Shown piece after piece: positions 25,220 through 35,466 of a stretch of DNA of 64,000 nucleotides (position 1 is the first letter of the stretch; each line of letters starts with the position of its first letter). Both the position numbers and the translations under genes were made by a program. The notes under the pieces are model-generated. The model had not been told where the DNA came from and did not search any database. It saw nothing but the letters and a program-made list of their open reading frames with translations. Origin of the DNA: Domibacillus enclensis (lineage in GTDB: Bacteria > Bacillota > Bacilli > Bacillales > Domibacillaceae); NCBI RefSeq assembly GCF_900156125.1, contig NZ_FTLX01000006.1, positions 226,405-290,404 on the forward strand. The letters run 5' to 3'.

Positions 25220-26089
25220 ATGCAGGAATCCGTTCAGTATAAAGTATTCAAAGTCTTTAATGTGTTTGTCTTGTCCCTTATTGTGTTCTTGACACTTTAT
25301 CCATTTTTAAACGTTGTGGCGCAGTCTTTCAGCAGTGAATCCTATATTAACGCCGGAGAAGTAAATATCATTCCAAAAGGCTTTAATGTGGAAACATACA
25401 AAATGATCATGTCAGACCGGATGTTCTGGATCAATTACAAAAACACGATCGTTTACACAGTGGTAGGGACCGCACTCTCGATGGTTGTGACGACAATGTT
25501 TGCTTATGCGCTTTCAAAGAAACGACTCGTCGGACGAAATTTTTTCATCATGTTCGCAGTATTTACGATGTTTTTCAACGGAGGCTTAATTCCGAACTAC
25601 GTGCTCATTAACACGCTGGGTCTCGACAACTCCATGTGGGCAATTGTTCTGCCGGGCGTGATCAGCATTTATAATATGCTGATTATGAAAGCGTTTTTTG
25701 AGAATGTACCCGAAGAGCTGGAGGAAGCGGCCTCTATCGATGGCTTGGGCACGTACGGTATTTTATGGAAAATCATATTGCCTCTGAGTAAAGCGGTAAT
25801 GGCCACGATGGTGCTTTTTTACGCCGTTGCTTATTGGAATTCCTGGTTTACCGCGTTTCTTTACTTAGATGAAAAGGAATTGTTTCCGGTAACGATTTAC
25901 CTTCGGAATATGATTGCAGGTGCTTCAGGAAGTATGGCGGCGGGTGCAACATCAGCAGATAACCTGACTCAAATTGCTGCAAATATCAAATCGGTTACCA
26001 TGGTGCTGACAATACTACCAATCTTGACGATTTACCCGTTCGTTCAGCGTTATTTTGTTTCAGGAGTTATGCTTGGATCCGTTAAGTAA
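25220..26089 (+). CDS. YtcP/LplC-type ABC transporter permease (importer 2)
   Basis: A 289-residue permease with six helices; LYPFLNVVAQSFSSE near the N-terminus, MFFNGGLIPNYVLINTLG and the EAA loop EELEEAASIDGLGTYGILWK are YtcP/LplC family hallmarks. It is 12 bp after the LplB-type gene and is the second subunit of importer 2. A short A/U-rich hairpin separates it from its binding-protein gene. Confidence 0.92.
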   Translation: MQESVQYKVFKVFNVFVLSLIVFLTLYPFLNVVAQSFSSESYINAGEVNIIPKGFNVETYKMIMSDRMFWINYKNTIVYTVVGTALSMVVTTMFAYALSKKRLVGRNFFIMFAVFTMFFNGGLIPNYVLINTLGLDNSMWAIVLPGVISIYNMLIMKAFFENVPEELEEAASIDGLGTYGILWKIILPLSKAVMATMVLFYAVAYWNSWFTAFLYLDEKELFPVTIYLRNMIAGASGSMAAGATSADNLTQIAANIKSVTMVLTILPILTIYPFVQRYFVSGVMLGSVK

Positions 26090-26095
26090 GATGAC

Positions 26096-26114
26096 AAAAA
26101 GACACTGTCTTTTT
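26096..26114 (+). terminator. Intercistronic hairpin before the LplA-type binding protein
   Basis: AAAAAGAC and GTCTTTTT form an 8-bp stem around ACT with the T run inside the arm. The stem is weak, so it may be a partial terminator or an RNA-processing site between permease and binding-protein genes. Confidence 0.45.
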
Positions 26115-26148
26115 CCATAATTAATGCTCAAACAAAGGGGAGAGAAAA

Positions 26149-27756
26149 ATGAAAAAACGGTTTAAAACATTGGGAGCAGCAACAGCACTGGCAACAGTTT
26201 TGGCAGGATGCGGAAATGGGGGCAGTTCATCTGAAGGGGCAGAGGATACAACAAAAGGAGCTATGGACGGCTATGCGGTAGGGGATACTTTCCAAGCGAC
26301 AGAGGATATTACACTTCCTATTCTGTACCTGGATCAGCCAAATTATCCGTACAACAAAGACTGGCTTCTTTGGAAAGAAATTGAGGAAAGAACGAACGTA
26401 GAGCTAGAACCAACGATCGTTCCTTACAGTGATTACGCACAAAAGCGAAGTCTGCTCGTCAGTTCGGGAGATGCACCTTTGTTAATTCCTAAAACATATC
26501 CGGGCGAAGAGCAGCCATTTGTTTCATCTGGAGCTATTTTGCCTGTAAGCGATTACGTGGACAAGATGCCCCATTTCCAAGAAAAAGTAGAGAAATGGGA
26601 GCTTGAGGAGGAAATTGAGTCGCTTCGTCAGAACGATGGGAAATACTACCTGCTCCCGGGTCTTCACGAAAATGTATGGCCGGATTGGACATTACTTGTC
26701 AGAACAGATCTTTTTGAAAAGCATAATATTGCCATCCCGAAAACATGGGAGGAGCTTCAAGGAGCGATGCAGCAGCTGAAAGAGCTTTATCCAGAATCAA
26801 CTCCACTTTCAGATGCTTATAAATTTAACAGTACACTCAATTTAGCAGCAACAGCATTCGGCACAAAAGCGGGCTGGGGCTTCGGGAATGGATTAACATT
26901 TGACGAGTCGTCAGATGAGTTTATCTATTCGGCTACAACAGATGAATACAAAGATTTGCTGACCTACTTCAACCAGCTTGTAGAAGAAGGATTGCTCGAT
27001 AAAGAAAGCTTTACGCAGGAGGACGATCAGGCTGTCCAGAAATTCGTGACAGGAAAATCGTTCATGATTAACGGAAACTCACAAACTGTTGTCCAGTACC
27101 GGAATGATATGGATAAAACGCTTGGTGAAGGAAATTATTCAATTGCCAAAATTACCGTACCCGGCGGCCCGGCAGGACAAGTGATGTCTGGATCAAGATT
27201 GGAAAATGGTGTCATGATTTCGTCCAAAGCAGCGGATAGCGAAAATTTCGATGCCATACTGCAATTTGTTGACTGGCTGTACTACAGTGACGAAGGACAG
27301 GAGTTTGCAAAGTGGGGCGTTGAAGGTGAAACATTTACGAAAGAAGATGGCAAACGCAAGCTTGCTGAAGATGTGAATTACATTGGTCTGAATCCGGCAG
27401 GGACAAAAGATCTTCGCGTCGATTATGGCTTCTCGGGCGGTGTCTTTGCTTACGGTGGAACGACTGATTTATTGCGCTCAATGATGAGTGAGGAAGAAAT
27501 TGCATTCCAGGAAGATATGGCAAGTACAAGAACGGTTATTCCGGCTGAACCGGCCATTCCATATGCACCGGAAGACAGAGAGCGTGTTACGCTGCTAAGC
27601 ACACCGCTTAAAGACCATACCGATCAGAATACATTCAAATTTATTTTAGGGGAGCGCAGCCTGGAGGAGTTTGATGCGTTCGTTCAGGAATTGGAAGCGC
27701 AGGGCTTACAGGATTACTTGGATGTTTCAAATAAGGCTTATCAGGACAGCAAGTAA
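26149..27756 (+). CDS. LplA/YtcQ-type extracellular solute-binding lipoprotein (importer 2)
   Basis: A 535-residue lipoprotein: signal MKKRFKTLGAATALATVLAG with lipobox cysteine at residue 21, then a large two-lobed binding protein with TRTDLF-like LVRTDLFEKHNIAIPKTWEE and the NPAGTKDLRVDYGF stretch. Long binding proteins of about 500-560 residues are typical of LplA/YtcQ partners of LplB/YtcP permeases. It is presumed to bind aldouronates at the cell surface; that substrate is inferred from aguA and uxuAB nearby. It has a strong AAAGGGGAGAG ribosome site and hairpins on both sides, suggesting higher expression. Confidence 0.9.
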   Translation: MKKRFKTLGAATALATVLAGCGNGGSSSEGAEDTTKGAMDGYAVGDTFQATEDITLPILYLDQPNYPYNKDWLLWKEIEERTNVELEPTIVPYSDYAQKRSLLVSSGDAPLLIPKTYPGEEQPFVSSGAILPVSDYVDKMPHFQEKVEKWELEEEIESLRQNDGKYYLLPGLHENVWPDWTLLVRTDLFEKHNIAIPKTWEELQGAMQQLKELYPESTPLSDAYKFNSTLNLAATAFGTKAGWGFGNGLTFDESSDEFIYSATTDEYKDLLTYFNQLVEEGLLDKESFTQEDDQAVQKFVTGKSFMINGNSQTVVQYRNDMDKTLGEGNYSIAKITVPGGPAGQVMSGSRLENGVMISSKAADSENFDAILQFVDWLYYSDEGQEFAKWGVEGETFTKEDGKRKLAEDVNYIGLNPAGTKDLRVDYGFSGGVFAYGGTTDLLRSMMSEEEIAFQEDMASTRTVIPAEPAIPYAPEDRERVTLLSTPLKDHTDQNTFKFILGERSLEEFDAFVQELEAQGLQDYLDVSNKAYQDSK

Positions 27757-27778
27757 AAACGGCCTGAAATAGGAAGGG

Positions 27779-27810
27779 CAGGATTCCGCTTAACGATAAA
27801 CGGAATCCTG
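27779..27810 (+). terminator. Hairpin after the LplA-type gene
   Basis: CAGGATTCCG (27779-27788) and CGGAATCCTG (27801-27810) form a perfect 10-bp stem with a 12-nt loop. No T run follows, so it is more likely a 3' stabiliser for the upstream message than a full terminator. Confidence 0.55.
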
Positions 27811-27842
27811 ACTTCATTTCAGCATTAAAGTGGGGCTGGAAA

Positions 27843-28637
27843 ATGAAAAATGTACTTGTAGATGATGTGATCAAAAGGTTAACTCGTTCTGTCCATCTGG
27901 AGGAAACCGTTGATGGACTGCTGTCTGGAAGCGGTCAAACGAAAGTAACAGGGATCGTCGTTACGTTTATTGCTTCGCACGAGGTTATCGACCAGGCGAT
28001 TCAAAAAGGAGCCAACTTGATTATTTCACATGAAGGTTCTTTTTACAGTCATCACCGAGACGACGGCAAACAGCGCCAAGATCCTGTATGTAAGGAAAAG
28101 AGCAGGTTGATCAACGATTCAGGAATGGCCATTTACCGTTTTCACGATCATCCGCATCGTTATGAGCCGGATGCTATCACAAACGGTCTAGTGAAAAAAC
28201 TGGGCTGGGAAGAATTTGTTTTAGAAAAAAACAAAACATCCACAATTGTTTCAATTCCGGAAGCGACAGTCCAAGAAATAGCCAACCGTGTGAAAGAAAA
28301 ACTTTCCATTCCTTTTGTTCGTATCACGGGGGATGCATCGATGACGTGTTCACGTATTGGCTTGCTTGCAGGATACCGGGGCGGCGGCCAGACGGTGATC
28401 CCGCTAATGGGAACAAAAGAAGTCGAAGTGATTATCGCAGGAGAAGGACCTGAATGGGAAGCGCCAGAATACGTGAGAGATGCGGTTTACCAAAAGCGAA
28501 ACAAAGCGCTGATGTTTATTGGGCATAGTGAAAGTGAAGAGCCGGGAATGAGTGACGTAGCAGAGCTTCTTTCATCTGCTTTTCCTGCTATTCCTGTTCA
28601 CTTTGCTGCATCGAGACCTTTATTTCAATGGATATAG
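27843..28637 (+). CDS. Nif3-like dinuclear metal-centre protein
   Basis: A 264-residue protein of the Nif3/YqfO superfamily. Metal-ligand histidines appear in LIISHEGSFYSHHRDD (about residues 60-75), YRFHDHPHRYEPD and, near the end, LMFIGHSESEEPGM. Family proteins form toroidal hexamers with paired metals; their reaction is unsettled, and GTP cyclohydrolase labels in databases rest on weak evidence. Location between a sugar-binding protein and yesL inside a glycan cluster is a recurring arrangement in Bacillales, which suggests a role in handling a sugar product, but that is inference. Confidence 0.8.
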   Translation: MKNVLVDDVIKRLTRSVHLEETVDGLLSGSGQTKVTGIVVTFIASHEVIDQAIQKGANLIISHEGSFYSHHRDDGKQRQDPVCKEKSRLINDSGMAIYRFHDHPHRYEPDAITNGLVKKLGWEEFVLEKNKTSTIVSIPEATVQEIANRVKEKLSIPFVRITGDASMTCSRIGLLAGYRGGGQTVIPLMGTKEVEVIIAGEGPEWEAPEYVRDAVYQKRNKALMFIGHSESEEPGMSDVAELLSSAFPAIPVHFAASRPLFQWI

Positions 28638-28666
28638 TTTTATAAAATGATGAAAGAGGTGCGAGC

Positions 28667-29389
28667 ATGGAGCAGCGAAAAGAGTTTGGTGAAGGCATTC
28701 TTTATATCTTCTCTAATTATATATACAACTTCATGGTGACGAATTTCTTCTTTGCGGCAGCCAATGTTGTTTTTCTGTTTTTCTTTATGACGTTGATCCA
28801 GTCTGTTTCAAACAGTCTGCTGTACTACCTGGCTTTAATTCCAGCTGGCCCCGCAATCAGTGCGCTGCTTTATTCGATGGATAAATTAGCGCGTACAGGC
28901 GATCTGTCACCCGTTCATGATTTTGCGTATGGCTATAAATCCAACCTGAAGCAAACGCTGCTCATTTGGGCTTCTATTTTGACAGTATTGTTTATTTTAG
29001 TAATTGATATCGTGTATATGCGCCAATCAGCTTCACTTGTAAACGTAGCGTTTTCAGCTATTCTTCTCGTGTTTTTGGCCATTTGGGTATTGGTTTCATT
29101 AAATGCATTGATCATTAATTCAAGATTTTCATTTCGAAAGCGAGATTTATTTAAAATTTCTGTATTTTATATTTTGAAAAAGTGGAAAACAACGCTTGCC
29201 AATGTAGGTTTATTTATGGCAGCTGCCGTTTTTTTATCCGTTACAACCGATTTTCTGCTGCTGTTTCTTTTCAGTCTGCTAGCTTTCTTCATTATGAAGC
29301 AGTCGCAGCCTATGTTAAAAGATATTGAGAAGAACTTCGTACAGCCTCAAGAAACCAATAATTATAAAAGAAAGGCAGCGATCTCATGA
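28667..29389 (+). CDS. YesL-like (DUF624) membrane protein
   Basis: A 240-residue membrane protein with five or so hydrophobic segments and the N-terminal EGILYIFSNYIYNFMVTNFF block typical of YesL/DUF624. Such proteins are commonly encoded beside YesM/YesN systems and LplB-type importers, but no biochemical role is known. Its stop overlaps the GH42 start as ATGA, so the two are translationally coupled. Confidence 0.85.
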   Translation: MEQRKEFGEGILYIFSNYIYNFMVTNFFFAAANVVFLFFFMTLIQSVSNSLLYYLALIPAGPAISALLYSMDKLARTGDLSPVHDFAYGYKSNLKQTLLIWASILTVLFILVIDIVYMRQSASLVNVAFSAILLVFLAIWVLVSLNALIINSRFSFRKRDLFKISVFYILKKWKTTLANVGLFMAAAVFLSVTTDFLLLFLFSLLAFFIMKQSQPMLKDIEKNFVQPQETNNYKRKAAIS

Positions 29390-31401
29390 ATAAAATTTAT
29401 TTTGGTGGAGATTACAACCCGGAGCAATGGCCGGAGCAAGTATGGACAGAGGATTACAACTATTTTAAGGAAGCGGAAATTGACACACTAACGCTCGGTG
29501 TTTTCTCGTGGGCGCTCATTCAAAAAAGCGAAGATACATATGATTTCACCGAAATGGATGAAATCATGGAACGAGCTCGAAAAGAAGGCAAGAATGTTTG
29601 TATGGCGACAGGGACGGCCGCACATCCGCCATGGATGGCACACCAGTTTCCTGATGTTACCCGTGTTGATTTCGAAGGACGAAAGCATAAGTTCGGCATA
29701 CGCCACAATTCTTGTCCGAACAGCCCGGCATATAAACGCTTTTCGAAAAAAATGGCGGAAAAAATGGCGGAGCGCTATGGCGACTATGAAAATATCATTG
29801 CCTGGCACATTAACAATGAATACGGCGGCTCTTGCTACTGTGAGCACTGTGAAGCAGCATTCCGTGTTTGGCTCAAGAAAAAGTACGGCACGCTCGATAA
29901 GCTGAATGAAGCGTGGAACACAAAGTTCTGGTCACATATTTTTTACGACTGGGAAGAAATCGTAGCGCCAAATGCACTAAGTGAGCACTACGGCCGTGAA
30001 AACGTTACAGCCTTTCAAGGCATCACTCTTGATTATATGAGATTTAATTCCGACAGCATTCTGAATAATTTTATCGCAGAAAAAGAAGTGCTGAAAAAAG
30101 CTACTCCAGCTATTCCGGTTACAACGAACTTTATGGGCATGTACAGACCGCTTGATTATTTTAAATGGGCAGAGCATCTCGATTTTATTTCCTGGGATAA
30201 CTATCCTCCTGATATGCAGTCTGAAGCCCGCATGGCGTTAACACATGATCTGATGCGCGGCTTAAAGAAAGGAAAGCCGTTCTGGCTGATGGAGCAGACA
30301 CCGAGCACAACGGCCTGCCGCGATTTTAATGCGGTCAAGCGCCCGGGCGTGATGCGTCTTTGGAGTTACCAGGCGGTTGCTCACGGATCAGATTCGGTTC
30401 TGTTTTTCCAAATGAGGCAGTCAAAAGGAGCTTCTGAGAAATATCACGGGGCGGTGCTTGATCACTCCGGTAAAACCGATACACGTGTCTGCATTGAAAC
30501 GGCGAAGCTTGGTCAGGAATTAGCTAAAATCGGCGACGCCTTCACAGGTGCAGAATCCAAGGCTCGAATTGCCATCGTGTTTGATTGGGACAGCTGGTGG
30601 GCCGTTGAAATATCGGACGGACCGTCTCGCTATATCAGCTATCAAAAAACAATGATTGATTACTATAAAGCGCTGTTTCATTACAACGTAGATATTGATT
30701 TGATCAGTGTGGATGATGATTTTTCTTCCTATAAGCTGGTGATTGCGCCGCTTCTTCATATGATGAAAAATAATTTTGACCAGCGAATTGAACAATTTGT
30801 CCAAAAAGGCGGAACCTTCCTGACAACGTATTTAAGCGGGATTGTCGATGAGAACGATAATGCCATTTTAAGCGAAAGACCGGGCCTTTTGAAAAAGCTG
30901 ATGGGCATTCGCATTGATGAAACGGATACACTGCATCCCGATGACAAAAATTATATCGAACTAATCGCTGATGGCTGGGAAGGCACTTACAGCTGCGATA
31001 CAATCTTTGACTTGATTCAAGCCAAGGAAGCAGAAGCGGTTGCCGTTTATGGTGATGACTTTTATAAAGGCATGCCAGCTGTTACAAAAAACCACTTTGA
31101 AGCAGGAGAAGCCTGGTATATAGGCGCACAAGTGGAAGCGGGCTTTTTAAAACAATTATTCGGAAAGATTCTAGAGGATCTGGCTATTCAGAATCCAATT
31201 AATGCAGAGGAAGGCATTGAAATTCGAAGCCGTTTTAAAGACGAAGAGCAGTACGTTTTTATTTTAAATCATGCACAAAAAGCAAGAAAAGCGGTTTTAG
31301 ACGGTGTCTACAGGTCGTTACTGGATGACAGACAGTACAACGGCAGCGGCGAAACCATTGAAGTCGCTGCTAAGGATGTAGTGATTTTAAAGAAAATGTA
31401 G
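29386..31401 (+). CDS. Beta-galactosidase, glycoside hydrolase family 42
   Basis: A 671-residue GH42 enzyme. It starts GGDYNPEQWPEQVW, with acid/base E145 in AWHINNEYGGSC and nucleophile E303 in KPFWLMEQTPS. A four-cysteine zinc site is intact (C110, C150, C152, C155), as in Thermus A4 beta-galactosidase. A glutamine-amidotransferase-like trimerisation domain and a small beta domain follow. No signal peptide, so it acts on imported material. GH42 enzymes cleave beta-galactosides and some act on alpha-L-arabinopyranosides, either of which could decorate xylan. The substrate here is uncertain. Confidence 0.92.
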   Translation: MNKIYFGGDYNPEQWPEQVWTEDYNYFKEAEIDTLTLGVFSWALIQKSEDTYDFTEMDEIMERARKEGKNVCMATGTAAHPPWMAHQFPDVTRVDFEGRKHKFGIRHNSCPNSPAYKRFSKKMAEKMAERYGDYENIIAWHINNEYGGSCYCEHCEAAFRVWLKKKYGTLDKLNEAWNTKFWSHIFYDWEEIVAPNALSEHYGRENVTAFQGITLDYMRFNSDSILNNFIAEKEVLKKATPAIPVTTNFMGMYRPLDYFKWAEHLDFISWDNYPPDMQSEARMALTHDLMRGLKKGKPFWLMEQTPSTTACRDFNAVKRPGVMRLWSYQAVAHGSDSVLFFQMRQSKGASEKYHGAVLDHSGKTDTRVCIETAKLGQELAKIGDAFTGAESKARIAIVFDWDSWWAVEISDGPSRYISYQKTMIDYYKALFHYNVDIDLISVDDDFSSYKLVIAPLLHMMKNNFDQRIEQFVQKGGTFLTTYLSGIVDENDNAILSERPGLLKKLMGIRIDETDTLHPDDKNYIELIADGWEGTYSCDTIFDLIQAKEAEAVAVYGDDFYKGMPAVTKNHFEAGEAWYIGAQVEAGFLKQLFGKILEDLAIQNPINAEEGIEIRSRFKDEEQYVFILNHAQKARKAVLDGVYRSLLDDRQYNGSGETIEVAAKDVVILKKM

Positions 31402-31406
31402 AAAGT

Positions 31407-31432
31407 CAAGTGCCATATTAATATGGCACTTG
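31407..31432 (+). terminator. 26-bp perfect palindromic hairpin between GH42 and uxuA
   Basis: CAAGTGCCATAT and ATATGGCACTTG are exact complements separated only by TA. No T run follows. In RNA this makes a stable stem at the end of the GH42 message, so it may terminate partly, mark a processing site or stabilise the upstream part. Confidence 0.55.
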
Positions 31433-31473
31433 CACCTATTTACAAGTGATTCTTAATAAAGGAGCAAACCAAT

Positions 31474-32586
31474 ATGAAGGTAACGTTTCGCTGGTTCGGA
31501 CAGGATGACGACAGTGTTACTTTAAAACAAATCCGTCAAATTCCCGGCATGTACAGTGTTGTTGGAGCGCTTCATGATCTTCCTGCTGGGGAAGTGTGGC
31601 CGCTTGACCGGGTGCTGGCACTCAAAAAGGAAATCGAGCAGGAAGGCATGGCGTTTGATGTGGTTGAAAGCGTAAATGTACATGAGGATATTAAGCTCGG
31701 ACTGCCCACGCGCGACCGCTACATTGAAGCGTATCAGGAAACGATCCGGAACCTGTCTGAAGCTGGGGTGAAAGTGATCTGCTATAACTTTATGCCGGTT
31801 TTTGACTGGACACGCTCCCATCTGGCCAAAGAACTTCCGGATGGTTCAACGGTCATGGCATATGAAAAAGCGAAAGTGGAACAAGTTGATACGCAAGTTC
31901 TGATTGACATGATGGGAGAAGAAGCAAAAGTCTTTTCCTTGCCGGGATGGGAACCTGAACGGATGAAAACCATTAAACGCTTATTTGAACAGTACCAGAA
32001 CATAACAGAGGAGCATCTTTTTGAAAACCTGCGCTACTTCCTGGAGAAAATCATACCCGTAGCCGAAGAATTTAATGTTCGAATGGCGATTCATCCGGAT
32101 GATCCGCCCTGGCCGATCTTTGGGCTGCCGCGTATTGTAACAAGCAAAGAACAGCTGGAAAGAATTGTTCAGATCGTTGACAGTCCTTCCAATGCAATAA
32201 CACTTTGTTCGGGCTCTCTCGGTGCTAATCCAGCAAACAATATTCCTGAGATTACCCGCTTTTTTGCTGAAAAAAACAAGATAGCCTTCGCGCATATCCG
32301 CAATGTGAAAATCGAAGACAATGGCGACTTTTATGAAAGCTCTCACCGGAGTGAAGACGGATCTATTGATATTTACGCCGTTGTAAAAGCGCTCCATGAT
32401 ACAGGATTTGATGGGTATTTCCGTCCGGACCATGGCCGGATGATCTGGGGAGAAAAAGCTCGTCCGGGCTATGGCTTATATGATCGTGCACTCGGAATTA
32501 TGTATATATTAGGGATATGGGATAGCCTGGAAAAGGAAAAGGAGGAGAAGCAATATGTTAGCTATTCATCCGGCGCTGCAAAATAA
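31474..32586 (+). CDS. uxuA: Mannonate dehydratase
   Basis: A 370-residue TIM-barrel enzyme matching UxuA over its length. It begins [20 protein letters not shown] and contains [13 protein letters not shown], the metal-ligand region [27 protein letters not shown] and the late [13 protein letters not shown]. It dehydrates D-mannonate to 2-keto-3-deoxygluconate in glucuronate catabolism. Length fits the long Bacillus form (about 360). Its 3' end overlaps uxuB by 32 bp. With aguA downstream it would process the glucuronate released from aldouronates, although uxaC and kdgK/kdgA must lie elsewhere. Confidence 0.95.
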   Translation: MKVTFRWFGQDDDSVTLKQIRQIPGMYSVVGALHDLPAGEVWPLDRVLALKKEIEQEGMAFDVVESVNVHEDIKLGLPTRDRYIEAYQETIRNLSEAGVKVICYNFMPVFDWTRSHLAKELPDGSTVMAYEKAKVEQVDTQVLIDMMGEEAKVFSLPGWEPERMKTIKRLFEQYQNITEEHLFENLRYFLEKIIPVAEEFNVRMAIHPDDPPWPIFGLPRIVTSKEQLERIVQIVDSPSNAITLCSGSLGANPANNIPEITRFFAEKNKIAFAHIRNVKIEDNGDFYESSHRSEDGSIDIYAVVKALHDTGFDGYFRPDHGRMIWGEKARPGYGLYDRALGIMYILGIWDSLEKEKEEKQYVSYSSGAAK

Positions 32587-33400
32587 AACGGCAGTTATTA
32601 CTGGAGGGGGCGGTGTTTTGTGCGGCAGCATGGCAAGAGAATTAGGCCGCCAGGGGATGAATATCGCGATATTAAACCGCACATACGAGAAAGCGGTTAA
32701 AACAGCAGAGGATATTCAGCGAGCCGGCGGAACAGCGATAGCCATCCAGTGTGATGTGCTTGATAAAGAAAGTGTCGAACAAGCGGAAAAACGAGTGTTT
32801 GAGGAATTTGGTGCATGTGATCTTTTAATTAATGGGGCGGGAGGCAATCACCCGAAAGGGATCACAACGAAAGAAACATTTGAAAAAAGCGATTTGAAAA
32901 AAGAAGATATTGTGACATTTTTTGATATGACACCCGAAGGCTTTGAGTTTGTCATGGATTTGAACTTTATCGGGACGCTGATTCCGACGCAAATTTTCTC
33001 AAAACGAATGATTGAAAACGGCGGCTCGATTATTAACATTTCTTCCATGAGCGCACCAAGCCCGATGACTAAAGTACCGGCATACAGTGCAGCAAAAGCA
33101 GCGATTAATAATTTTACTCAATGGATGGCTGTGCATATGGCTGAAAGCGGCATACGTGTAAATGCGATTGCACCCGGATTTTTTCTGACCGAGCAAAATC
33201 GCGGCCTTCTTTTGAAAGAAGACGGAAGCTATACAGAACGGATGGAAAAGATTGTGTCGCATACGCCAATGAGACGACTGGGCAAGCCGGAAGATTTACT
33301 CGGCTCACTCCTATGGCTGGCAGATGACACAGCAAGTGGTTTCGTGACAGGCATTATTGTTCCTGTGGATGGCGGCTTTATGTCTTATGCAGGCGTCTAA
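32555..33400 (+). CDS. uxuB: D-mannonate oxidoreductase (fructuronate reductase), SDR type
   Basis: A 281-residue short-chain dehydrogenase. The cofactor loop is TGGGGVLCG (residues 16-24), the NAG-type motif is INGAGG, and the catalytic pair is Y177/K181 (YSAAK) with S163-164 before it. It resembles B. subtilis YjmF/UxuB, which reduces D-fructuronate to D-mannonate and is unrelated to the long-chain E. coli UxuB. Its position overlapping uxuA supports this role. A strong AAGGAGGAG ribosome site lies within uxuA. Confidence 0.9.
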   Translation: MLAIHPALQNKTAVITGGGGVLCGSMARELGRQGMNIAILNRTYEKAVKTAEDIQRAGGTAIAIQCDVLDKESVEQAEKRVFEEFGACDLLINGAGGNHPKGITTKETFEKSDLKKEDIVTFFDMTPEGFEFVMDLNFIGTLIPTQIFSKRMIENGGSIINISSMSAPSPMTKVPAYSAAKAAINNFTQWMAVHMAESGIRVNAIAPGFFLTEQNRGLLLKEDGSYTERMEKIVSHTPMRRLGKPEDLLGSLLWLADDTASGFVTGIIVPVDGGFMSYAGV

Positions 33401-33421
33401 TAGAATGAAGGAGATGATCGA

Positions 33422-35452
33422 ATGAATACCATTCAAACAGTTCAAACAAGCAAGTCCTACAAATGCTGGCTCCAGTATGATGCTGTCGTGAATCAGCAGC
33501 GCAAGGAAGAATATTCGGTTATTGCAAAGGTGATTAGCAAGCAATTGGACTCACCGGCTGCAGATGCAGCAGCAGCTGAATTGAAAATGGCCTTTGAGTC
33601 TATGCTGGGTATTCATGCGGAAGTAAAGCATGAAAAACCAGAAGCGGGCGTATTGCTGTCCATAGCGGAGTCAGCTGATTATTTAACGGACGAAGGATTT
33701 GAAATCAAAAAAGAAGGGTCTCGCCTCCTTATTACCGGAAAAACGGATAAAGGCCTTTTATACGGTGCGTTTCATCTGCTTCGAGGAATGCAGACAGGAG
33801 AGCCGCTAGCGAAAATAGAGGGAATTCAAAATCCGGCTAATCCGCTCCGGATGATCAATCAGTGGGACAACATTGACGGAAGCATTGAGCGGGGCTATGC
33901 AGGCGCCTCTATTTTTTATGAAAATAACGAGTTTACGAAAGACCTTGGCCGTATTCAGGATTATGCCCGTCTTCTTGCTTCGGTAGGGATTAACGGTGTG
34001 TCGATTAATAACGTGAATGTGCATAAAATTGAAACCGATATGATCACCTCTGTTCTTTTGCCAGATGTGGCCAAAATAGCTGACATCTTTAGGCAGTACG
34101 GCATCCGTTTATTTTTAAGTGTGAATTTTGCCAGTCCGATTGAGTTAGGCGACTTAAAAACGGCAGACCCGCTGGAGGAAAGCGTGAGACAGTGGTGGAA
34201 GAATAAAGCGGAGGAAGTCTATACGTATATTCCGGATTTCGGCGGGTTTGTTGTGAAAGCGGATTCGGAACACCGTCCCGGCCCTTTTACATATGGACGA
34301 AACCATGCAGACGGCTCGAATATGCTGGCAGAAGCGTTAGCACCCTTTGGCGGTCTTGTAATCTGGCGCTGCTTCGTTTATAACTGCATGCAGGACTGGC
34401 GTGATCGCAAAACAGACCGTGCACGTGCTGCCTATGACCACTTTGAGCCGCTGGACGGTCAGTTTTTAGATAATGTCATTTTGCAAATTAAAAACGGACC
34501 GATGGATTTCCAGGTGAGAGAGCCGGTTACACCGCTGTTTGGAGCAATGCCGAAGACCAACCAGGTAATAGAATTTCAGGTGACGCAGGAATATACGGGA
34601 CAGCAGCGGCACCTTTGCTATCTAGTGCCGCAATGGAAAGAAGTGTTGAACTTTGATACGTATGCAAAAGGGAAAGGATCGGCAGTTAAGCAGGTTGTGG
34701 ACGGGTCGATGTACGAATATAAACACAGCGGAATAGCGGCGGTTTCGAATATTGGGAACGATGAAAACTGGACAGGCCATACGCTGGCTCAAGCGAATTT
34801 CTATGGATACGGACGCCTTACCTGGAATCCGGAGCTTTCCTCAGAAGACATTGCGAAAGAATGGATTTCCCAAACCTTTGGACCGGATGAATCCATGCAG
34901 CAGGTGATCTCACATATGCTGCATGATTCCTGGCCGATTTATGAAAGTTATACGGCGCCTCTCGGTGTTGGCTGGATGGTCAACCCGGAGCACCATTACG
35001 GACCGAATGTGGATGGCTATGAATACTCTGTCTGGGGGACGTACCACTTTGCAGACTGTAATGGAATTGGTGTGGACCGCACGATCGAATCAGGTACAGG
35101 CTATACCAGTCAGTATTTCAAAGAGAATGAACGCTACTATAATTCAATTGATACGTGTCCAGATAATTTGCTTCTCTTTTTCCACCACGTTCCTTACACG
35201 CATGTACTGAAGTCGGGAGAAACGGTTATTCAGCATATATATAATACACATTTTGAAGGAGCGGACGAAGCGGCAAATCTTGTGGAAACGTGGTGCTCAT
35301 TAAAGGACCGCATTGATCCACAGCGCTTTGATGCTGTACTCAAAAGGCTCGAAGAACAGGCAGAACATTCCAAGCAGTGGCGCGATAGGATCAATACGTA
35401 TTTTTACCGGAAATCCGGCATTGAAGACAAACAAAAACGGACGATTTATTAA
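33422..35452 (+). CDS. aguA: Alpha-glucuronidase, glycoside hydrolase family 67
   Basis: A 676-residue GH67 enzyme with the expected three-domain layout. Catalytic acid E283 lies in [17 protein letters not shown], and D362 ([10 protein letters not shown]) and E390 (VTQEYTGQ) match E285, D364 and E392 of Geobacillus AguA with a constant offset of two. The [15 protein letters not shown] block near residue 147 is also diagnostic. It removes 4-O-methylglucuronic acid from the non-reducing end of aldouronates. No signal peptide is seen, so the substrate must be imported, presumably through importer 2. Free xylo-oligosaccharide then goes to XynB and uronate to UxuB/UxuA. Confidence 0.96.
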   Translation: MNTIQTVQTSKSYKCWLQYDAVVNQQRKEEYSVIAKVISKQLDSPAADAAAAELKMAFESMLGIHAEVKHEKPEAGVLLSIAESADYLTDEGFEIKKEGSRLLITGKTDKGLLYGAFHLLRGMQTGEPLAKIEGIQNPANPLRMINQWDNIDGSIERGYAGASIFYENNEFTKDLGRIQDYARLLASVGINGVSINNVNVHKIETDMITSVLLPDVAKIADIFRQYGIRLFLSVNFASPIELGDLKTADPLEESVRQWWKNKAEEVYTYIPDFGGFVVKADSEHRPGPFTYGRNHADGSNMLAEALAPFGGLVIWRCFVYNCMQDWRDRKTDRARAAYDHFEPLDGQFLDNVILQIKNGPMDFQVREPVTPLFGAMPKTNQVIEFQVTQEYTGQQRHLCYLVPQWKEVLNFDTYAKGKGSAVKQVVDGSMYEYKHSGIAAVSNIGNDENWTGHTLAQANFYGYGRLTWNPELSSEDIAKEWISQTFGPDESMQQVISHMLHDSWPIYESYTAPLGVGWMVNPEHHYGPNVDGYEYSVWGTYHFADCNGIGVDRTIESGTGYTSQYFKENERYYNSIDTCPDNLLLFFHHVPYTHVLKSGETVIQHIYNTHFEGADEAANLVETWCSLKDRIDPQRFDAVLKRLEEQAEHSKQWRDRINTYFYRKSGIEDKQKRTIY

Positions 35453-35466
35453 AGGAGGTGGAGAAT

